Assembly (NCBI GenBank): GCA_964247295.1
Contig: CAXTTV010000037.1
Coordinates: forward strand, 1 to 30,259
DNA length: 30,259 nucleotides
Direction: 5' to 3'
Source of the DNA: CAXTTV01 sp964247295
GTDB taxonomy: Bacteria; Chloroflexota; Ktedonobacteria; Ktedonobacterales; Ktedonobacteraceae
Shown here: positions 22,035 through 30,073 of the stretch, piece by piece
Position numbering within the stretch: position 1 is the stretch's first letter
Layout of the letters: every line of letters starts with the position of its first letter
Made by a program: the position numbers and the translations under genes
The notes under the pieces: generated by a model
Told to the model about the DNA's origin: nothing
Database searches by the model: none
Seen by the model: the letters and a program-made list of their open reading frames with translations, nothing else

Positions 22035-23537
22035 ATGCACGACGAAAAAGTACGATCCTCTGAGATATCCACACATGAGGATCTTCCCGAGAGCCAGGCA
22101 GAAGCGCTTCCTATTCATCAGGATGGCTACCAGTGGACAGCGCTCTCTGTAACCACTGTTGGGGCACTGCTGGCTTCTGTTCAAGGCTCTGCTCTGTTGA
22201 TCGCTCTCCCAAATATCATGGAGGAGCTCAAAATTTCTTTTTTTGTGATTATGTGGGTGCTACTCTCCTATCTTCTGATTATGACGGTCCTGACGCCGAT
22301 TGTTGGCCGATTCGCGGATATCTGGGGTCGCAAACACCTCTATAATGCTGGCTTTCTGATGTTTACCCTGGGCTCTCTACTCGCTGGTCTGGCACAACCT
22401 CAGTTTCACGGGGCCGATCTGATCGCTGGTCGCGTCGTTCAAGGTATTGGTGGAGCATTGCTGATTACAAATTCCACGGCGATTGTGACTGATGCCTTTC
22501 GTAAAGGTCAGGTTGGTCTGGGCCTGGGAATTAATCAGATCGCCGGGGCCGCTGGTTTCCTGCTCGGACCGATCGCTGGTGGTCTGCTAACCGAGCTTTC
22601 CTGGCGCTGGGTGTTTCTGATTAATGTGCCGCTGGGCTTTTTTGGCCTGCTATGGGGGATCTGGCGTCTGCGCGAGCCGGTGACTCCACGCGCGCATCAG
22701 CATATCGACCACGTTGGGATTGTGACACTGGCTTTGGGTCTGACAGGTACCCTACTGGCACTAACGATGCTGGCCTTTCCGATGCTACCGGTGCCAGCGA
22801 TTGTGACGATTCTGGTCATTGGTCTGGTTGGCCTGACGCTGTTCGGGATCTTTGAGCCGCGCGTAAAGGAGCCAATTGTACAACTGCGATTGTTTAAATC
22901 CCGACTCTTTACGATGGCGAGCCTCAGCGGTCTGTTGAACGGAATTGCTCGCGGTGCTGTGCTGTTCCTACTAATCTTTTTCCTTCAGGGCCCCTACGGC
23001 AAAGATCCTCTGACCGCCGGCCTGATGCTCGCGCCCTTTGGTCTGGCCTTTATGCTGATCGGCCCATTAAGCGGGCGGCTCTCCGATCGCGTTGGCTCAA
23101 AGATTTTGGCTCCAATCGGCCTGGGCGTGACTGCTATCGGCCTGCTCGGGCTGGTCTTTACGCAGCCAAGCACACCATTCTGGCTGATCTCCCTCTTTAT
23201 GGCCTTAATGGGCGGCGGCTCAGGCTTTTTTGTCTCACCCAATACGAATGCGATTATGAGCTCGGTTGAACCCCATATGCGCGGCGCGGCGGCGGGCGTT
23301 CTGAACATGCTGAACAATACCGGACAGATGTTGAGTATCGCGATTGTGTTTCCGGTCGCGCTCAGTAAGGTACCTCAGGCGGCGATGATACAGGTTTTCA
23401 TTTATGGTGGCGGTATGGATAAAACCGCCCTGAACATTTTTATGACGGGTCTGCATAATGCCTTTTTAATCTCCTGCGTGCTCTCGGTGATCGCGATGAT
23501 TGTCGCGGCCCTGCGACCCTCGCATCGCATGGCGTAA
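22035..23537 (+). CDS. MFS drug exporter, DHA2 (EmrB/QacA) family
   Basis: Proton-driven efflux protein of 500 residues with about 14 TM helices, the DHA2 length and layout. Motif A is seen as GRFADIWGRKHLY after TM2, and the typical segments RVVQGIGGALLITNSTAIVTDAF, GPIAGGLLTELSWRWVFLINVPLG and LSGRLSDRVGSK are intact. The frame is open from 21891, but the ATG at 22035 is chosen because AAAGGA precedes it and the family starts with a short polar N-terminus. Single gene, followed by a strong terminator. Substrate unknown. Confidence 0.93.
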   Translation: MHDEKVRSSEISTHEDLPESQAEALPIHQDGYQWTALSVTTVGALLASVQGSALLIALPNIMEELKISFFVIMWVLLSYLLIMTVLTPIVGRFADIWGRKHLYNAGFLMFTLGSLLAGLAQPQFHGADLIAGRVVQGIGGALLITNSTAIVTDAFRKGQVGLGLGINQIAGAAGFLLGPIAGGLLTELSWRWVFLINVPLGFFGLLWGIWRLREPVTPRAHQHIDHVGIVTLALGLTGTLLALTMLAFPMLPVPAIVTILVIGLVGLTLFGIFEPRVKEPIVQLRLFKSRLFTMASLSGLLNGIARGAVLFLLIFFLQGPYGKDPLTAGLMLAPFGLAFMLIGPLSGRLSDRVGSKILAPIGLGVTAIGLLGLVFTQPSTPFWLISLFMALMGGGSGFFVSPNTNAIMSSVEPHMRGAAAGVLNMLNNTGQMLSIAIVFPVALSKVPQAAMIQVFIYGGGMDKTALNIFMTGLHNAFLISCVLSVIAMIVAALRPSHRMA

Positions 23538-23546
23538 CACATTCTT

Positions 23547-23583
23547 AAAAAGCTCCATCCTCTATTGAGAGTGGAGCTTTTTT
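23547..23583. terminator. Bidirectional terminator between the MFS gene and the ABC operon
   Basis: An 11-bp stem, AAAAAGCTCCA (23547-23557) with TGGAGCTTTTT (23572-23582), with an inner CTC/GAG pairing. It ends in T-runs on both strands and serves both convergent transcripts. Confidence 0.9.
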
Positions 23584-23591
23584 GATGGGGT

Positions 23592-24404
23592 TCAGGCTTC
23601 TCGTCTGGTTAAGAGGATCGCCAAGGCTAGAAAAACAAGGCAGATCAATAGTAAGATACTCAAGTTCACGGGAATTGCTGATAGATTGTACCCCAATAAG
23701 GCTGAGCGAATCGCGCTAACACCATAGGTGAGAGGATTCAAAAAGAGAATCAAGTGTAGCCAGTCTGGAAGATGCTGAGCCGGGAAGACGGCTCCTGAGA
23801 AAAGGTAGAGCGGAAGAGTAATAAAGTTTTGAATGGTGCCAAAGTTTTCAAAGTCTTTGATGCTGACGGCCAGGACGATGCCCAGAGAACTAAGGGTGAG
23901 AGCAGTCACGAACATAGTAAGTAATGTGAGTGGAACGCTTGTCAGAGTTAGCGGAACTCGCGCGAGCGGCGCGAAACAGAGGACAATCGCGGCCTGAATC
24001 GTTGCACTGGTCGCTCCCCCCAGACATTTGCCCAGCACTAAGGTTGAGCGGGGTGTTGGTGCGACCAACACCTCTTTAAGAAAACCAAACTCTCGATCAT
24101 AGATAATCGAGATCGCTGATTGCAAGCCACTAAAGATGATTGTCATCGCAACGACACCTGGAAAAACAAACTGCTCATAGCTAAACCCGTTAATGGATTG
24201 CAATGAGCCCCGCAAGCCAAACCCCAGGGCAAATAGCCAGACCAACGCCCTCACGATGGCACTATAAAGGCGGCTGCGCTGTCTCCATAACCGATCCATA
24301 TCCCGCCGCCAGATCATGGCGATCCCCTCGGGATCAATAAAATGGACGGGCTGCGCGGTCACCTGTGGTTGAAGATGCTGATCAAGATCTTTTGTCTTTA
24401 ACAC
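23592..24404 (-). CDS. ABC-2 type transporter permease (DrrB-like)
   Basis: Membrane half of an exporter whose ATPase is encoded just upstream. About six TM helices in 270 residues, with the ABC-2 family core FGFLKEVLVAPTPRSTLVLGKCLGG and FLNPLTYGVSAIRSALLG. The frame is open to an ATG at 24485, but that would overlap the ATPase by 68 bases in a region that reads as ATPase tail. The GTG at 24404, 13 bases after the ATPase stop, is more likely although its Shine-Dalgarno site (AAAGAG) is weak. Third gene of the MarR operon. Likely substrate a drug, antibiotic or lipid. Confidence 0.9.
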   Translation of the reverse strand: MLKTKDLDQHLQPQVTAQPVHFIDPEGIAMIWRRDMDRLWRQRSRLYSAIVRALVWLFALGFGLRGSLQSINGFSYEQFVFPGVVAMTIIFSGLQSAISIIYDREFGFLKEVLVAPTPRSTLVLGKCLGGATSATIQAAIVLCFAPLARVPLTLTSVPLTLLTMFVTALTLSSLGIVLAVSIKDFENFGTIQNFITLPLYLFSGAVFPAQHLPDWLHLILFLNPLTYGVSAIRSALLGYNLSAIPVNLSILLLICLVFLALAILLTRREA

Positions 24405-24417
24405 TGTGCTGCTCTTT

Positions 24418-25404
24418 CTAACGCCGCAAGCGGCCACGGCTTCGTAAACGCGCTCCCATCCGCTCCCGTGTTCCGACGCTCTCATCGCGGATCGCCTTAC
24501 CAGTCAATTGTACAAATACATCTTCCAGGCTGGGAGCCTGTACGGTGACGCCGCGTACCTCGATATCGGCCAGGGTCAGGCGACGGATGAGATCGGCGGC
24601 CAGGGTCTGACCATTCTCGCCCTCCACGACCAGAGATCCATGCTCGGCTTTCACCGGGCGATCCAGCCACCGCGTTACTTCGATGACAGCCTTCTCGGCT
24701 TCCTGAGTAGCGATCCTCACTACGTCCTGGCCAATCTGACGTTTGAGTGCCTGAGGCGTATCTAATGCGACAATCTGCCCATTGTCGATAATCCCAATTC
24801 GATCGCAATATTCAGCCTCATCCATATAGTGGGTCGTCATCATGATGGTCAGGCCCGTGCTCTGCTTTAAGCGTGTAACATACTCCCAGACGCTCCGGCG
24901 CGTCTGCGGGTCCAGACCAACGGTCGGCTCGTCGAGAAACAGGGTCTGTGGCAGGTGCAATAGACCACGCGCAACCTCTAAACGCCGCTTCATCCCGCCA
25001 GAGAAGGTTTTGACAGAGTCTTTGCGCCGCTCATCTAGACCGACGAGTTCCAGGACTTCCTGGATGCGCTTCTCCCGCGAGGCGCGGGGCGTATGATAGA
25101 TCATGCAGTGATAATACAGGTTCTGCTCCGCGCTCAGATACTCATCCAACGTGGGGTCCTGAAAGACGATGCCGATACTCTGACGCACTGCCATCGACTC
25201 ACGCACAATATCGTACCCGTTGACCAGAGCTCGCCCACCGCCAGGCTGAAGAATTGTGCATAGCATTTTAATTGTCGTGCTTTTGCCAGCGCCATTGGGA
25301 CCTAAAAAACCAAAAGTTTCACCTCGTCCAACCTCAAAATCAATCCCTTTCACCGCTGGAACACCGTTAAATGAGCGAGACAGCCCCTCAACAAGAATCG
25401 TCAT
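24418..25404 (-). CDS. ABC transporter ATP-binding protein (DrrA-like)
   Basis: Energises the ABC-2 exporter. In 328 residues: Walker A GPNGAGKST (35-43), the Q-loop in IGIVFQDPTLDEYLS, signature FSGGMKRR (134-141), Walker B TLFLDEP (154-160) and the H-loop in MMTTHYMDEAEYC. A C-terminal domain of about 90 residues follows, ending PSLEDVFVQLTGKAIRDE, as in drug-resistance DrrA proteins, plus a basic tail. The frame is open to 25611, but the ATG at 25404 (MTILVEGLSRSF) is where the family begins; the upstream part overlaps the MarR gene. The MarR stop is 25 bases away. Confidence 0.94.
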   Translation of the reverse strand: MTILVEGLSRSFNGVPAVKGIDFEVGRGETFGFLGPNGAGKSTTIKMLCTILQPGGGRALVNGYDIVRESMAVRQSIGIVFQDPTLDEYLSAEQNLYYHCMIYHTPRASREKRIQEVLELVGLDERRKDSVKTFSGGMKRRLEVARGLLHLPQTLFLDEPTVGLDPQTRRSVWEYVTRLKQSTGLTIMMTTHYMDEAEYCDRIGIIDNGQIVALDTPQALKRQIGQDVVRIATQEAEKAVIEVTRWLDRPVKAEHGSLVVEGENGQTLAADLIRRLTLADIEVRGVTVQAPSLEDVFVQLTGKAIRDESVGTRERMGARLRSRGRLRR

Positions 25405-25429
25405 ACCAATTTTGCCTAACTTTCTCTCA

Positions 25430-25966
25430 CTATAGCTCCAGAAGATGACGTAGAACCGGTACCGCCTCCTGGAGGCGCGCCAGATCCTGAACATCAAGCT
25501 GCTGAAGCCGACGCTGTAATGAGGACTGCCGCACATTTCTGAAAAGCTCAACGGCCCGACGCCCGGAATCAGTGACCTCGACCCAGACACATCGCCAGTT
25601 GGTATCGTCACGGCTGCGCTTAATGTATCCCTGCTCTACAAGTCGTTTCACCATTGAGGTCGCAGTGGAAGGTACAACCGCCAGTTGGTCGGCCAGTTCC
25701 TGCATTGTACAGCGCCCGCGATCAACCAGAACCCCCAATAAAGAAAGCTGCCCCTGAGTCGTTCGCAGCTCCTGAACTTTCTGCCAGACCTGCTCTTCTT
25801 CGGTTCCTGGCAAAAATTCGCCTGACCCGTCCACTCCACTTTGAGGATCTGGAAATTGCACAATCCGACGCAATAACTTTGGCGCAACATCTAAAATATC
25901 TCGCGCTAGTTGCTCTTGCTCTCCTACAGAAAGAAAGGGTTGCTCGGGTAGGTTTTGCTCACTCAT
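25430..25966 (-). CDS. MarR-family transcriptional regulator
   Basis: Likely ligand-responsive repressor of its own operon with the ABC exporter. The winged helix-turn-helix is at about residues 85-140 (TMQELADQLAVVPSTATSMVKRLVEQGYIKRSRDDTNWRCVWVEVTDSG), with helices on both sides for dimerisation. At 178 residues it is somewhat longer than the usual 140-150, owing to an acidic N-terminal extension. The ATG at 25966 has AAAGG 7 bases upstream. First gene of a three-gene operon. Confidence 0.92.
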   Translation of the reverse strand: MSEQNLPEQPFLSVGEQEQLARDILDVAPKLLRRIVQFPDPQSGVDGSGEFLPGTEEEQVWQKVQELRTTQGQLSLLGVLVDRGRCTMQELADQLAVVPSTATSMVKRLVEQGYIKRSRDDTNWRCVWVEVTDSGRRAVELFRNVRQSSLQRRLQQLDVQDLARLQEAVPVLRHLLEL

Positions 25967-26035
25967 ACCTTTACCTTTATATAGTCACTTCGATACTCTA
26001 ACAATAGGATAAACGAAATGATAGATAAAAGTAAA

Positions 26036-26060
26036 GGGGTAGATCGTTAGACCTAGCCCC
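26036..26060 (-). terminator. Probable terminator of the small membrane protein gene
   Basis: GGGGTAG (26036-26042) pairs with CTAGCCCC (26053-26060) with one bulge. On the minus strand it is followed by TTTACTTTTATC. It lies 19 bases past the stop at 26079. Confidence 0.55.
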
Positions 26061-26078
26061 CTCTTACTTACATCCAGA

Positions 26079-26267
26079 TCAGGATCGTTTGCTAGCTGCT
26101 GGAGTCTTCTGCTCCTCGTTCGTATTATCCTCGATGGGCATGCTCAACTCCTCTTCTCCACCCACGTCAATCGGATTCTCAACCTTTACAAGATATACTA
26201 TCACTACAGCTACACCGATAAAGAAAAGTAATACCAATATATAGGCCAGAATTGCTTCAATATCCAT
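26079..26267 (-). CDS. Small single-TM protein with acidic tail
   Basis: A 62-residue protein: a short N-terminus (MDIEAI), one TM helix (about 7-27; LAYILVLLFFIGVAVVIVYLV), and a polar, acidic tail (EEELSMPIEDNTNEEQKTP). No family recognised. GGGAGGA 3-4 bases before the ATG and a terminator downstream support a real gene. It sits alone between the ABC operon and the cysteine operon. Confidence 0.68.
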   Translation of the reverse strand: MDIEAILAYILVLLFFIGVAVVIVYLVKVENPIDVGGEEELSMPIEDNTNEEQKTPAASKRS

Positions 26268-26360
26268 TTTTCCTCCCGCTCGATCGCTTTCTTCCTCTAT
26301 CGTAAACAGGTCCCTCGCCCGCGTTCAGGCGCAAGCGATACATTAGACACGTAAAAAAGA

Positions 26361-26389
26361 AGCGTCCAGCTACTAAAAGCTAAGACGCT
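26361..26389 (-). terminator. Terminator of the cysteine operon
   Basis: AGCGTC (26361-26366) pairs with GACGCT (26384-26389), with an inner AGCT/AGCT pairing. On the minus strand TTCTTTTTTAC follows directly. It lies 28 bases past the JAMM gene stop. Confidence 0.8.
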
Positions 26390-26417
26390 CCCCACCTTTT
26401 CTTTAGATACTATTCGC

Positions 26418-26846
26418 TTATATGAGCTCGATTTTCCCCTCGATGACGCTCTCATCTTCCTGTACCACAAAGACCCGCGCATAGGGTGGCTCAGGGTAGT
26501 GCTGATGGGAGAAAATAATGTAGATCATATGATTGCGTTTGGCCCAGGCCTTGTCGCGCGCTGAGGGATAGGCCTCGCTGATCGGATGCGAGTGATAATA
26601 AGAATACATTTCTCCATCATATTCATCAATATCATCGGCGATCCTCAACATATCGGCTCCGCTGATCTCTGAGAAATCATCGGGATGCTCCGCAGCGTTA
26701 GCTGTGGGATAATTTTTAAAGATCCGACCATCTTTGCTGGCAAGCATGCCACAGGTTTCGTTGGGATACCCGGCGGCAACATGCGCCTGCATCTCGGTAT
26801 ACATCTCTCTGGGAAGCTGGACAACGAAACCAGGTTCAACTACCAT
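26418..26846 (-). CDS. mec: JAMM/MPN metalloprotease, Mec+ type
   Basis: Zinc isopeptidase-type enzyme. In the mycobacterial pathway Mec+ releases cysteine from the CysO-cysteine adduct. All active-site residues are present: E30 (PNETCGML) and the JAMM motif H85-S-H87-x7-S95-x2-D98. The 142-residue length is normal for the stand-alone family. The ATG at 26846 overlaps the cysM stop by 7 bases (ATGGTAG), with GGAGG 10 bases upstream, so it is tightly coupled. Here it may have a second job, because the carrier protein in this operon has three residues after its Gly-Gly that must be removed before activation. Confidence 0.93.
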   Translation of the reverse strand: MVVEPGFVVQLPREMYTEMQAHVAAGYPNETCGMLASKDGRIFKNYPTANAAEHPDDFSEISGADMLRIADDIDEYDGEMYSYYHSHPISEAYPSARDKAWAKRNHMIYIIFSHQHYPEPPYARVFVVQEDESVIEGKIELI

Positions 26847-27775
26847 AGCATTTTCGCCTCCAGGGTATCTTCCAGCTCGTTCAGGTTGCGGGTCCAGAGA
26901 TCTTCGCTAAGATACTTCCAGCCACCATCAGCCAGCAACACAACGATCTTTCCCTGCTCCAGACTTTCGGCCACACGAAGAGCGGCATGCAGGGCGGCTC
27001 CGCAGGATGGTCCAGCGAAGATCCCTTCCTGGTCCTTTAACTGGCGGGTTCGACGGATCGAGTCCAGTCCCTCTACCAAAATCTTGCTATCCAGCAGCGA
27101 TTGATCGAGAACCGGGGGAATAAAGCCATCCTCAAGGCTGCGCAGCCCCTGAACCGCCTCGCCCTGAAGTGGCTCAGCGGCGACAATCTTAATAGCTGGA
27201 TTATGTTCTTTCAGGCGTCGGGCGGTCCCGGTCAGTGTCCCACCGGTTCCCAGACCAGCCACAAATACATCCAGATCGGGCAGATCCCGAATGATCTCCG
27301 GTCCAGTCCCCTCGTAGTGGGCGCGAGGATTCGCCGGATTGCCATACTGGTAAAGCATTACATACTGCTCATGCTCCCGAGCAAGCTGTTGAGCCAGCCT
27401 CACCGCTCCGTTGCTGCCCTGAGTGCCATCGGAGAAGAAGATCTGCGCGCCATACAGTTCCAGCAATTGGCGACGCTCTTTCGTTACATTGTCTGGCATC
27501 ACCGCCACAAAGTGATAACCTTTGACGCGAGCGATCATCGCCAGGGCGATTCCGGTATTGCCACTTGTAGGCTCAAGCAGAGTTGAGCCCGGCTTCAGCC
27601 GGCCCGCAGCCTCCGCCTCATCAACCATCTTTAGCGCAATCCTGTCTTTGATGCTGCCGGAGGGATTGGCTCCCTCCAGCTTGGCAAAGATCTGAACCTT
27701 TGGACGCGGACTAAAGCTTTGAAGTTCCACCAGGGGTGTATTCCCTATAGTCCCTAAAATGCTGTTATAGCGCAT
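26840..27775 (-). CDS. cysM: Cysteine synthase CysM, O-phosphoserine/CysO-dependent type
   Basis: PLP enzyme that makes cysteine from an activated serine and a sulfur donor. K43 in PSGSIKDR binds PLP; SGNTG (71-75) and GLGTGGT (174-180) bind substrate and phosphate. Much of the chain resembles Mycobacterium tuberculosis CysM, including AEPLQGEAVQGLRSLEDGF, where R212 aligns with the arginine linked to O-phosphoserine use, and the extended C-terminus ending in LW. With the carrier, E1 and JAMM genes around it, the thiocarboxylate-dependent route is likely. 311 residues. The ATG at 27775 lies 23 bases after the carrier gene stop. Confidence 0.95.
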   Translation of the reverse strand: MRYNSILGTIGNTPLVELQSFSPRPKVQIFAKLEGANPSGSIKDRIALKMVDEAEAAGRLKPGSTLLEPTSGNTGIALAMIARVKGYHFVAVMPDNVTKERRQLLELYGAQIFFSDGTQGSNGAVRLAQQLAREHEQYVMLYQYGNPANPRAHYEGTGPEIIRDLPDLDVFVAGLGTGGTLTGTARRLKEHNPAIKIVAAEPLQGEAVQGLRSLEDGFIPPVLDQSLLDSKILVEGLDSIRRTRQLKDQEGIFAGPSCGAALHAALRVAESLEQGKIVVLLADGGWKYLSEDLWTRNLNELEDTLEAKMLW

Positions 27776-27798
27776 AGGTCATCCTCTGCATACATGTA

Positions 27799-28083
27799 TT
27801 AAGCCTGACGGCCCCCCGCCATCGCAGGCAAGAGACGCACCTTATCGGTGGCTCCGATCTGCGTCTCCAATCCCTGGAGATAGCGTGCATCCTGATCGTT
27901 CACATAGACGTTAACGTAGCGGCTCAATCCCTCGGTTCCCTCAGGCTGAATCTGCTCTTTGAGGGCGGGATACTGCTGGTACAGATGGTCAAAAACCTCT
28001 GCCAGCGTACTACCATCGACTGTTACTTCTTTCGCGCCACCCGCCGAGGAGCGCAACACCGGGGCCAGACGTACAGTTGCCAT
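27799..28083 (-). CDS. cysO: MoaD/ThiS-like sulfur carrier (CysO-like) with residues after Gly-Gly
   Basis: Ubiquitin-fold sulfur carrier of about 94 residues. It resembles CysO (VRLAPVLRSSAGGAKEV, RYVNVYVNDQDARYLQGLET, DKVRLLPAMAGG). A carrier must end in Gly-Gly to be adenylated and thiocarboxylated, but here the chain continues with Arg-Gln-Ala before the TAA stop. Trimming is therefore needed first, and the JAMM protease of the same operon is the natural candidate, as for QbsE/QbsD. Two adjacent ATGs (28086 and 28083) are possible; the second has better spacing to GGAAGG. Second gene of the operon. Confidence 0.93.
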   Translation of the reverse strand: MATVRLAPVLRSSAGGAKEVTVDGSTLAEVFDHLYQQYPALKEQIQPEGTEGLSRYVNVYVNDQDARYLQGLETQIGATDKVRLLPAMAGGRQA

Positions 28084-28114
28084 CATCTTCCTTCCTTCTT
28101 AAAACGCTTCTCTT

Positions 28115-29290
28115 TTAGCTGCGGGCCGGGACCGCACAGATCTCGCTGTAGGTCGGCAAGTTCTCAGGATGAGCATTCTCACCACACGCGGGACAATTGG
28201 GGTCGCGATGCAGTCGCAGTTCATCGAACTCGCCAGCCAGAGCATCGTACGTTGTCAGGCGTCCGACCAGGGGATCACCAATGTTCAACAACAGCTTGAT
28301 GGCTTCGGTGGCCTGCAATAGACCGATAATGCCAGGAAGCACACCCAGCACACCAGCCTCAGCACAACTGGGGGCCAGTTCTGGTGGGGGTGGCTCAGGA
28401 TAGAGACAGCGATAGCAAGGACCATCATACGGTTTAAAAACTGTGACCTGGCCCTCAAAGCGAAACACGCTTCCATGCACTACCGGTTTATTCGCGACCA
28501 CAGCGGCATCGTTCAACAGGTAGCGGGTCGGGAAGTTATCGGTCCCGTCAATGATCAGATCGTATTCATTGACAATCTCTGTAACGTTGGTTTCATCCAG
28601 ACGCTCGATATAGGTAACAACCTTGATGTCAGGGTTCAGGGCCTCTAGCGTCTGACGAGCCGACTCGGCTTTGTACTCACCGATGCGTCCAGTATTGTGC
28701 AGAATCTGTCGCTGGAGGTTACTTTCATCCACCACGTCATTATCGATAATTCCTAATGTACCAACTCCAGCCGCCGCCAGATAATATGCGGCAGGAGATC
28801 CCAGACCACCAGCACCCAATAACAGCACTTTGGAGTCCAGGAGCTTCAACTGCCCCTGCTCACCCACCTCGGGGATCAACAGGTGTCGGCTGTAACGTTT
28901 GTTCTGACTCTCGCTTAAGGTGCGGGGCTCTTTGAATTTGTAGCCACTGGCCTTCCATTGACCGAACCCACCAGCCATAGAGGAGACGTTACGATATCCC
29001 ATCTGTTGCAGGGTTTTCCCAGCCATTAAAGAACGTACACCACCAGCACAGTAAAGCACCACCGGCTGATCTTTGTCCGGCACAGCCTCTTCTATCTGAA
29101 GCTCTAAATAGCCACGTGGCACATGAATGGCTCCAGGTATATACCCTTCATTCCACTCGTTTTTTTCACGCACATCGACAACGACAGCCTCTGGCTTTGG
29201 GGTAGTCAGAAGTTCTTGTACCCGCTGAGGGCTGACCTCTGATACCTCTTGTCGCGCCTTGCGCAGAATTTCACGGGATGCCTCGCCCAT
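28115..29290 (-). CDS. moeZ: Rhodanese-E1 fusion, MoeZ/MoeB-like sulfur carrier activating protein
   Basis: Adenylates the C-terminus of the carrier and supplies sulfur. An N-terminal rhodanese domain (about residues 15-115; active-site C81 in LYCAGGVRS) precedes the ThiF/MoeB domain (about 128-375). The E1 part has GAGGLGS (159-165), IDNDVVDESNLQRQ, zinc cysteines C292/C295 and C366/C369, and C309 in SCAEAGVLG. In typical MoeZ/MOCS3 proteins the rhodanese domain is at the C-terminus, so the order here is reversed. The frame is open to 29326; the ATG at 29290, with AAAGGTG 6 bases before it, is preferred. First gene of the four-gene operon. Confidence 0.94.
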   Translation of the reverse strand: MGEASREILRKARQEVSEVSPQRVQELLTTPKPEAVVVDVREKNEWNEGYIPGAIHVPRGYLELQIEEAVPDKDQPVVLYCAGGVRSLMAGKTLQQMGYRNVSSMAGGFGQWKASGYKFKEPRTLSESQNKRYSRHLLIPEVGEQGQLKLLDSKVLLLGAGGLGSPAAYYLAAAGVGTLGIIDNDVVDESNLQRQILHNTGRIGEYKAESARQTLEALNPDIKVVTYIERLDETNVTEIVNEYDLIIDGTDNFPTRYLLNDAAVVANKPVVHGSVFRFEGQVTVFKPYDGPCYRCLYPEPPPPELAPSCAEAGVLGVLPGIIGLLQATEAIKLLLNIGDPLVGRLTTYDALAGEFDELRLHRDPNCPACGENAHPENLPTYSEICAVPARS

Positions 29291-29309
29291 GTTGGTCACC
29301 TTTCGATTC

Positions 29310-29326
29310 TTGATTAAGTTAATCAA
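29310..29326. promoter_or_regulatory. 17-bp palindrome upstream of the cysteine operon
   Basis: TTGATTAA-G-TTAATCAA is a perfect inverted repeat. It lies 19 bases before the first ATG and downstream of the predicted promoter, a good place for a repressor. An overlapping AGTTA/TAACT repeat follows. Confidence 0.5.
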
Positions 29327-29350
29327 CTAACTTTAATATTTTCTTACAAA

Positions 29351-29380
29351 AGCCTACCACGCATGTTTTTCAGTTGTCAA
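29351..29380 (-). promoter_or_regulatory. Putative promoter of the cysteine operon
   Basis: Minus strand: a perfect TTGACA (29380-29375), an 18-base spacer and TAGGCT (29356-29351). The -10 is weak. The leader would be about 55 bases and include the palindrome at 29310-29326. Confidence 0.45.
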
Positions 29381-29532
29381 GGTAAATTCAGCAGTATCTG
29401 AGGAGGTAGCGCGCAGGATATTTGTAGATATAAACACCCTCTAACAAAAAAATATTCCAGTACCATAGAAGGCTCAGATTGCGGTACAATGAAATTGTGG
29501 AAGCGAGATCTCACCAAAGAAAGAGGTGTGCT

Positions 29533-29949
29533 ATGGCAACTGGACCAACTATTCAAGAGATTCTCCAAAACTATAAACATATCGCGGTGGTCGGGTTTTC
29601 ACTTGATCCCGATCGACCCAGCCATTATGTGACGGCGTATATGCAGCAGCGGGGCTACAATGTGCTTCTTATCAATCCCCGCTACGCCGGTCAGCAGGCG
29701 TTGGGGAAAAAAATCTATGCCTCTTTAATCGAGGCTCAGACTGCCGGTGAGCCGATGGAGATCGTTAATGTGTTTCGCCGATCAGAAGATGTACTACCCG
29801 TAGCGGAAGAGGCGATCAAGGTAAAGGCTCATGTACTCTGGCTTCAATTGGGGATTCGCAATGAAGAGGCGGGACAGAAAGCCCAGACAGCAGGATTGGC
29901 ATTTGTCCAGAACCACTGCATTAAGGTAGAACACTCTCGCTGGCTCTGA
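29533..29949 (+). CDS. CoA-binding domain protein (YccU-like, CoA_binding_2)
   Basis: A small Rossmann-fold protein of 138 residues. The N-terminal nucleotide-binding segment is IAVVGFSLDPDRPSHYVTAYMQQRGYNVLLINP. The rest follows the family: VNVFRRSEDVLPVAEEAI, LWLQLGIRNEEAG, and the conserved end VQNHCIKVEHSRW with a Cys. Such proteins bind CoA; their role is not established. The open frame begins at 29479, but the ATG at 29533, with AGAGGTG just upstream, matches the family start. A TACAAT at 29485-29490 may be its -10. Divergent from the cysteine operon. Confidence 0.9.
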   Translation: MATGPTIQEILQNYKHIAVVGFSLDPDRPSHYVTAYMQQRGYNVLLINPRYAGQQALGKKIYASLIEAQTAGEPMEIVNVFRRSEDVLPVAEEAIKVKAHVLWLQLGIRNEEAGQKAQTAGLAFVQNHCIKVEHSRWL

Positions 29950-30073
29950 TCAAAATGTCGATCTTTTCAACAAAAAGACTGCTTGCCTTGCTCTACAGAA
30001 AAAGGTAAGATACCAGAAGAAGATCACACCTGCCATTTTTTTAGATCTCATAAGGAGATTTTGGGAAACACCT

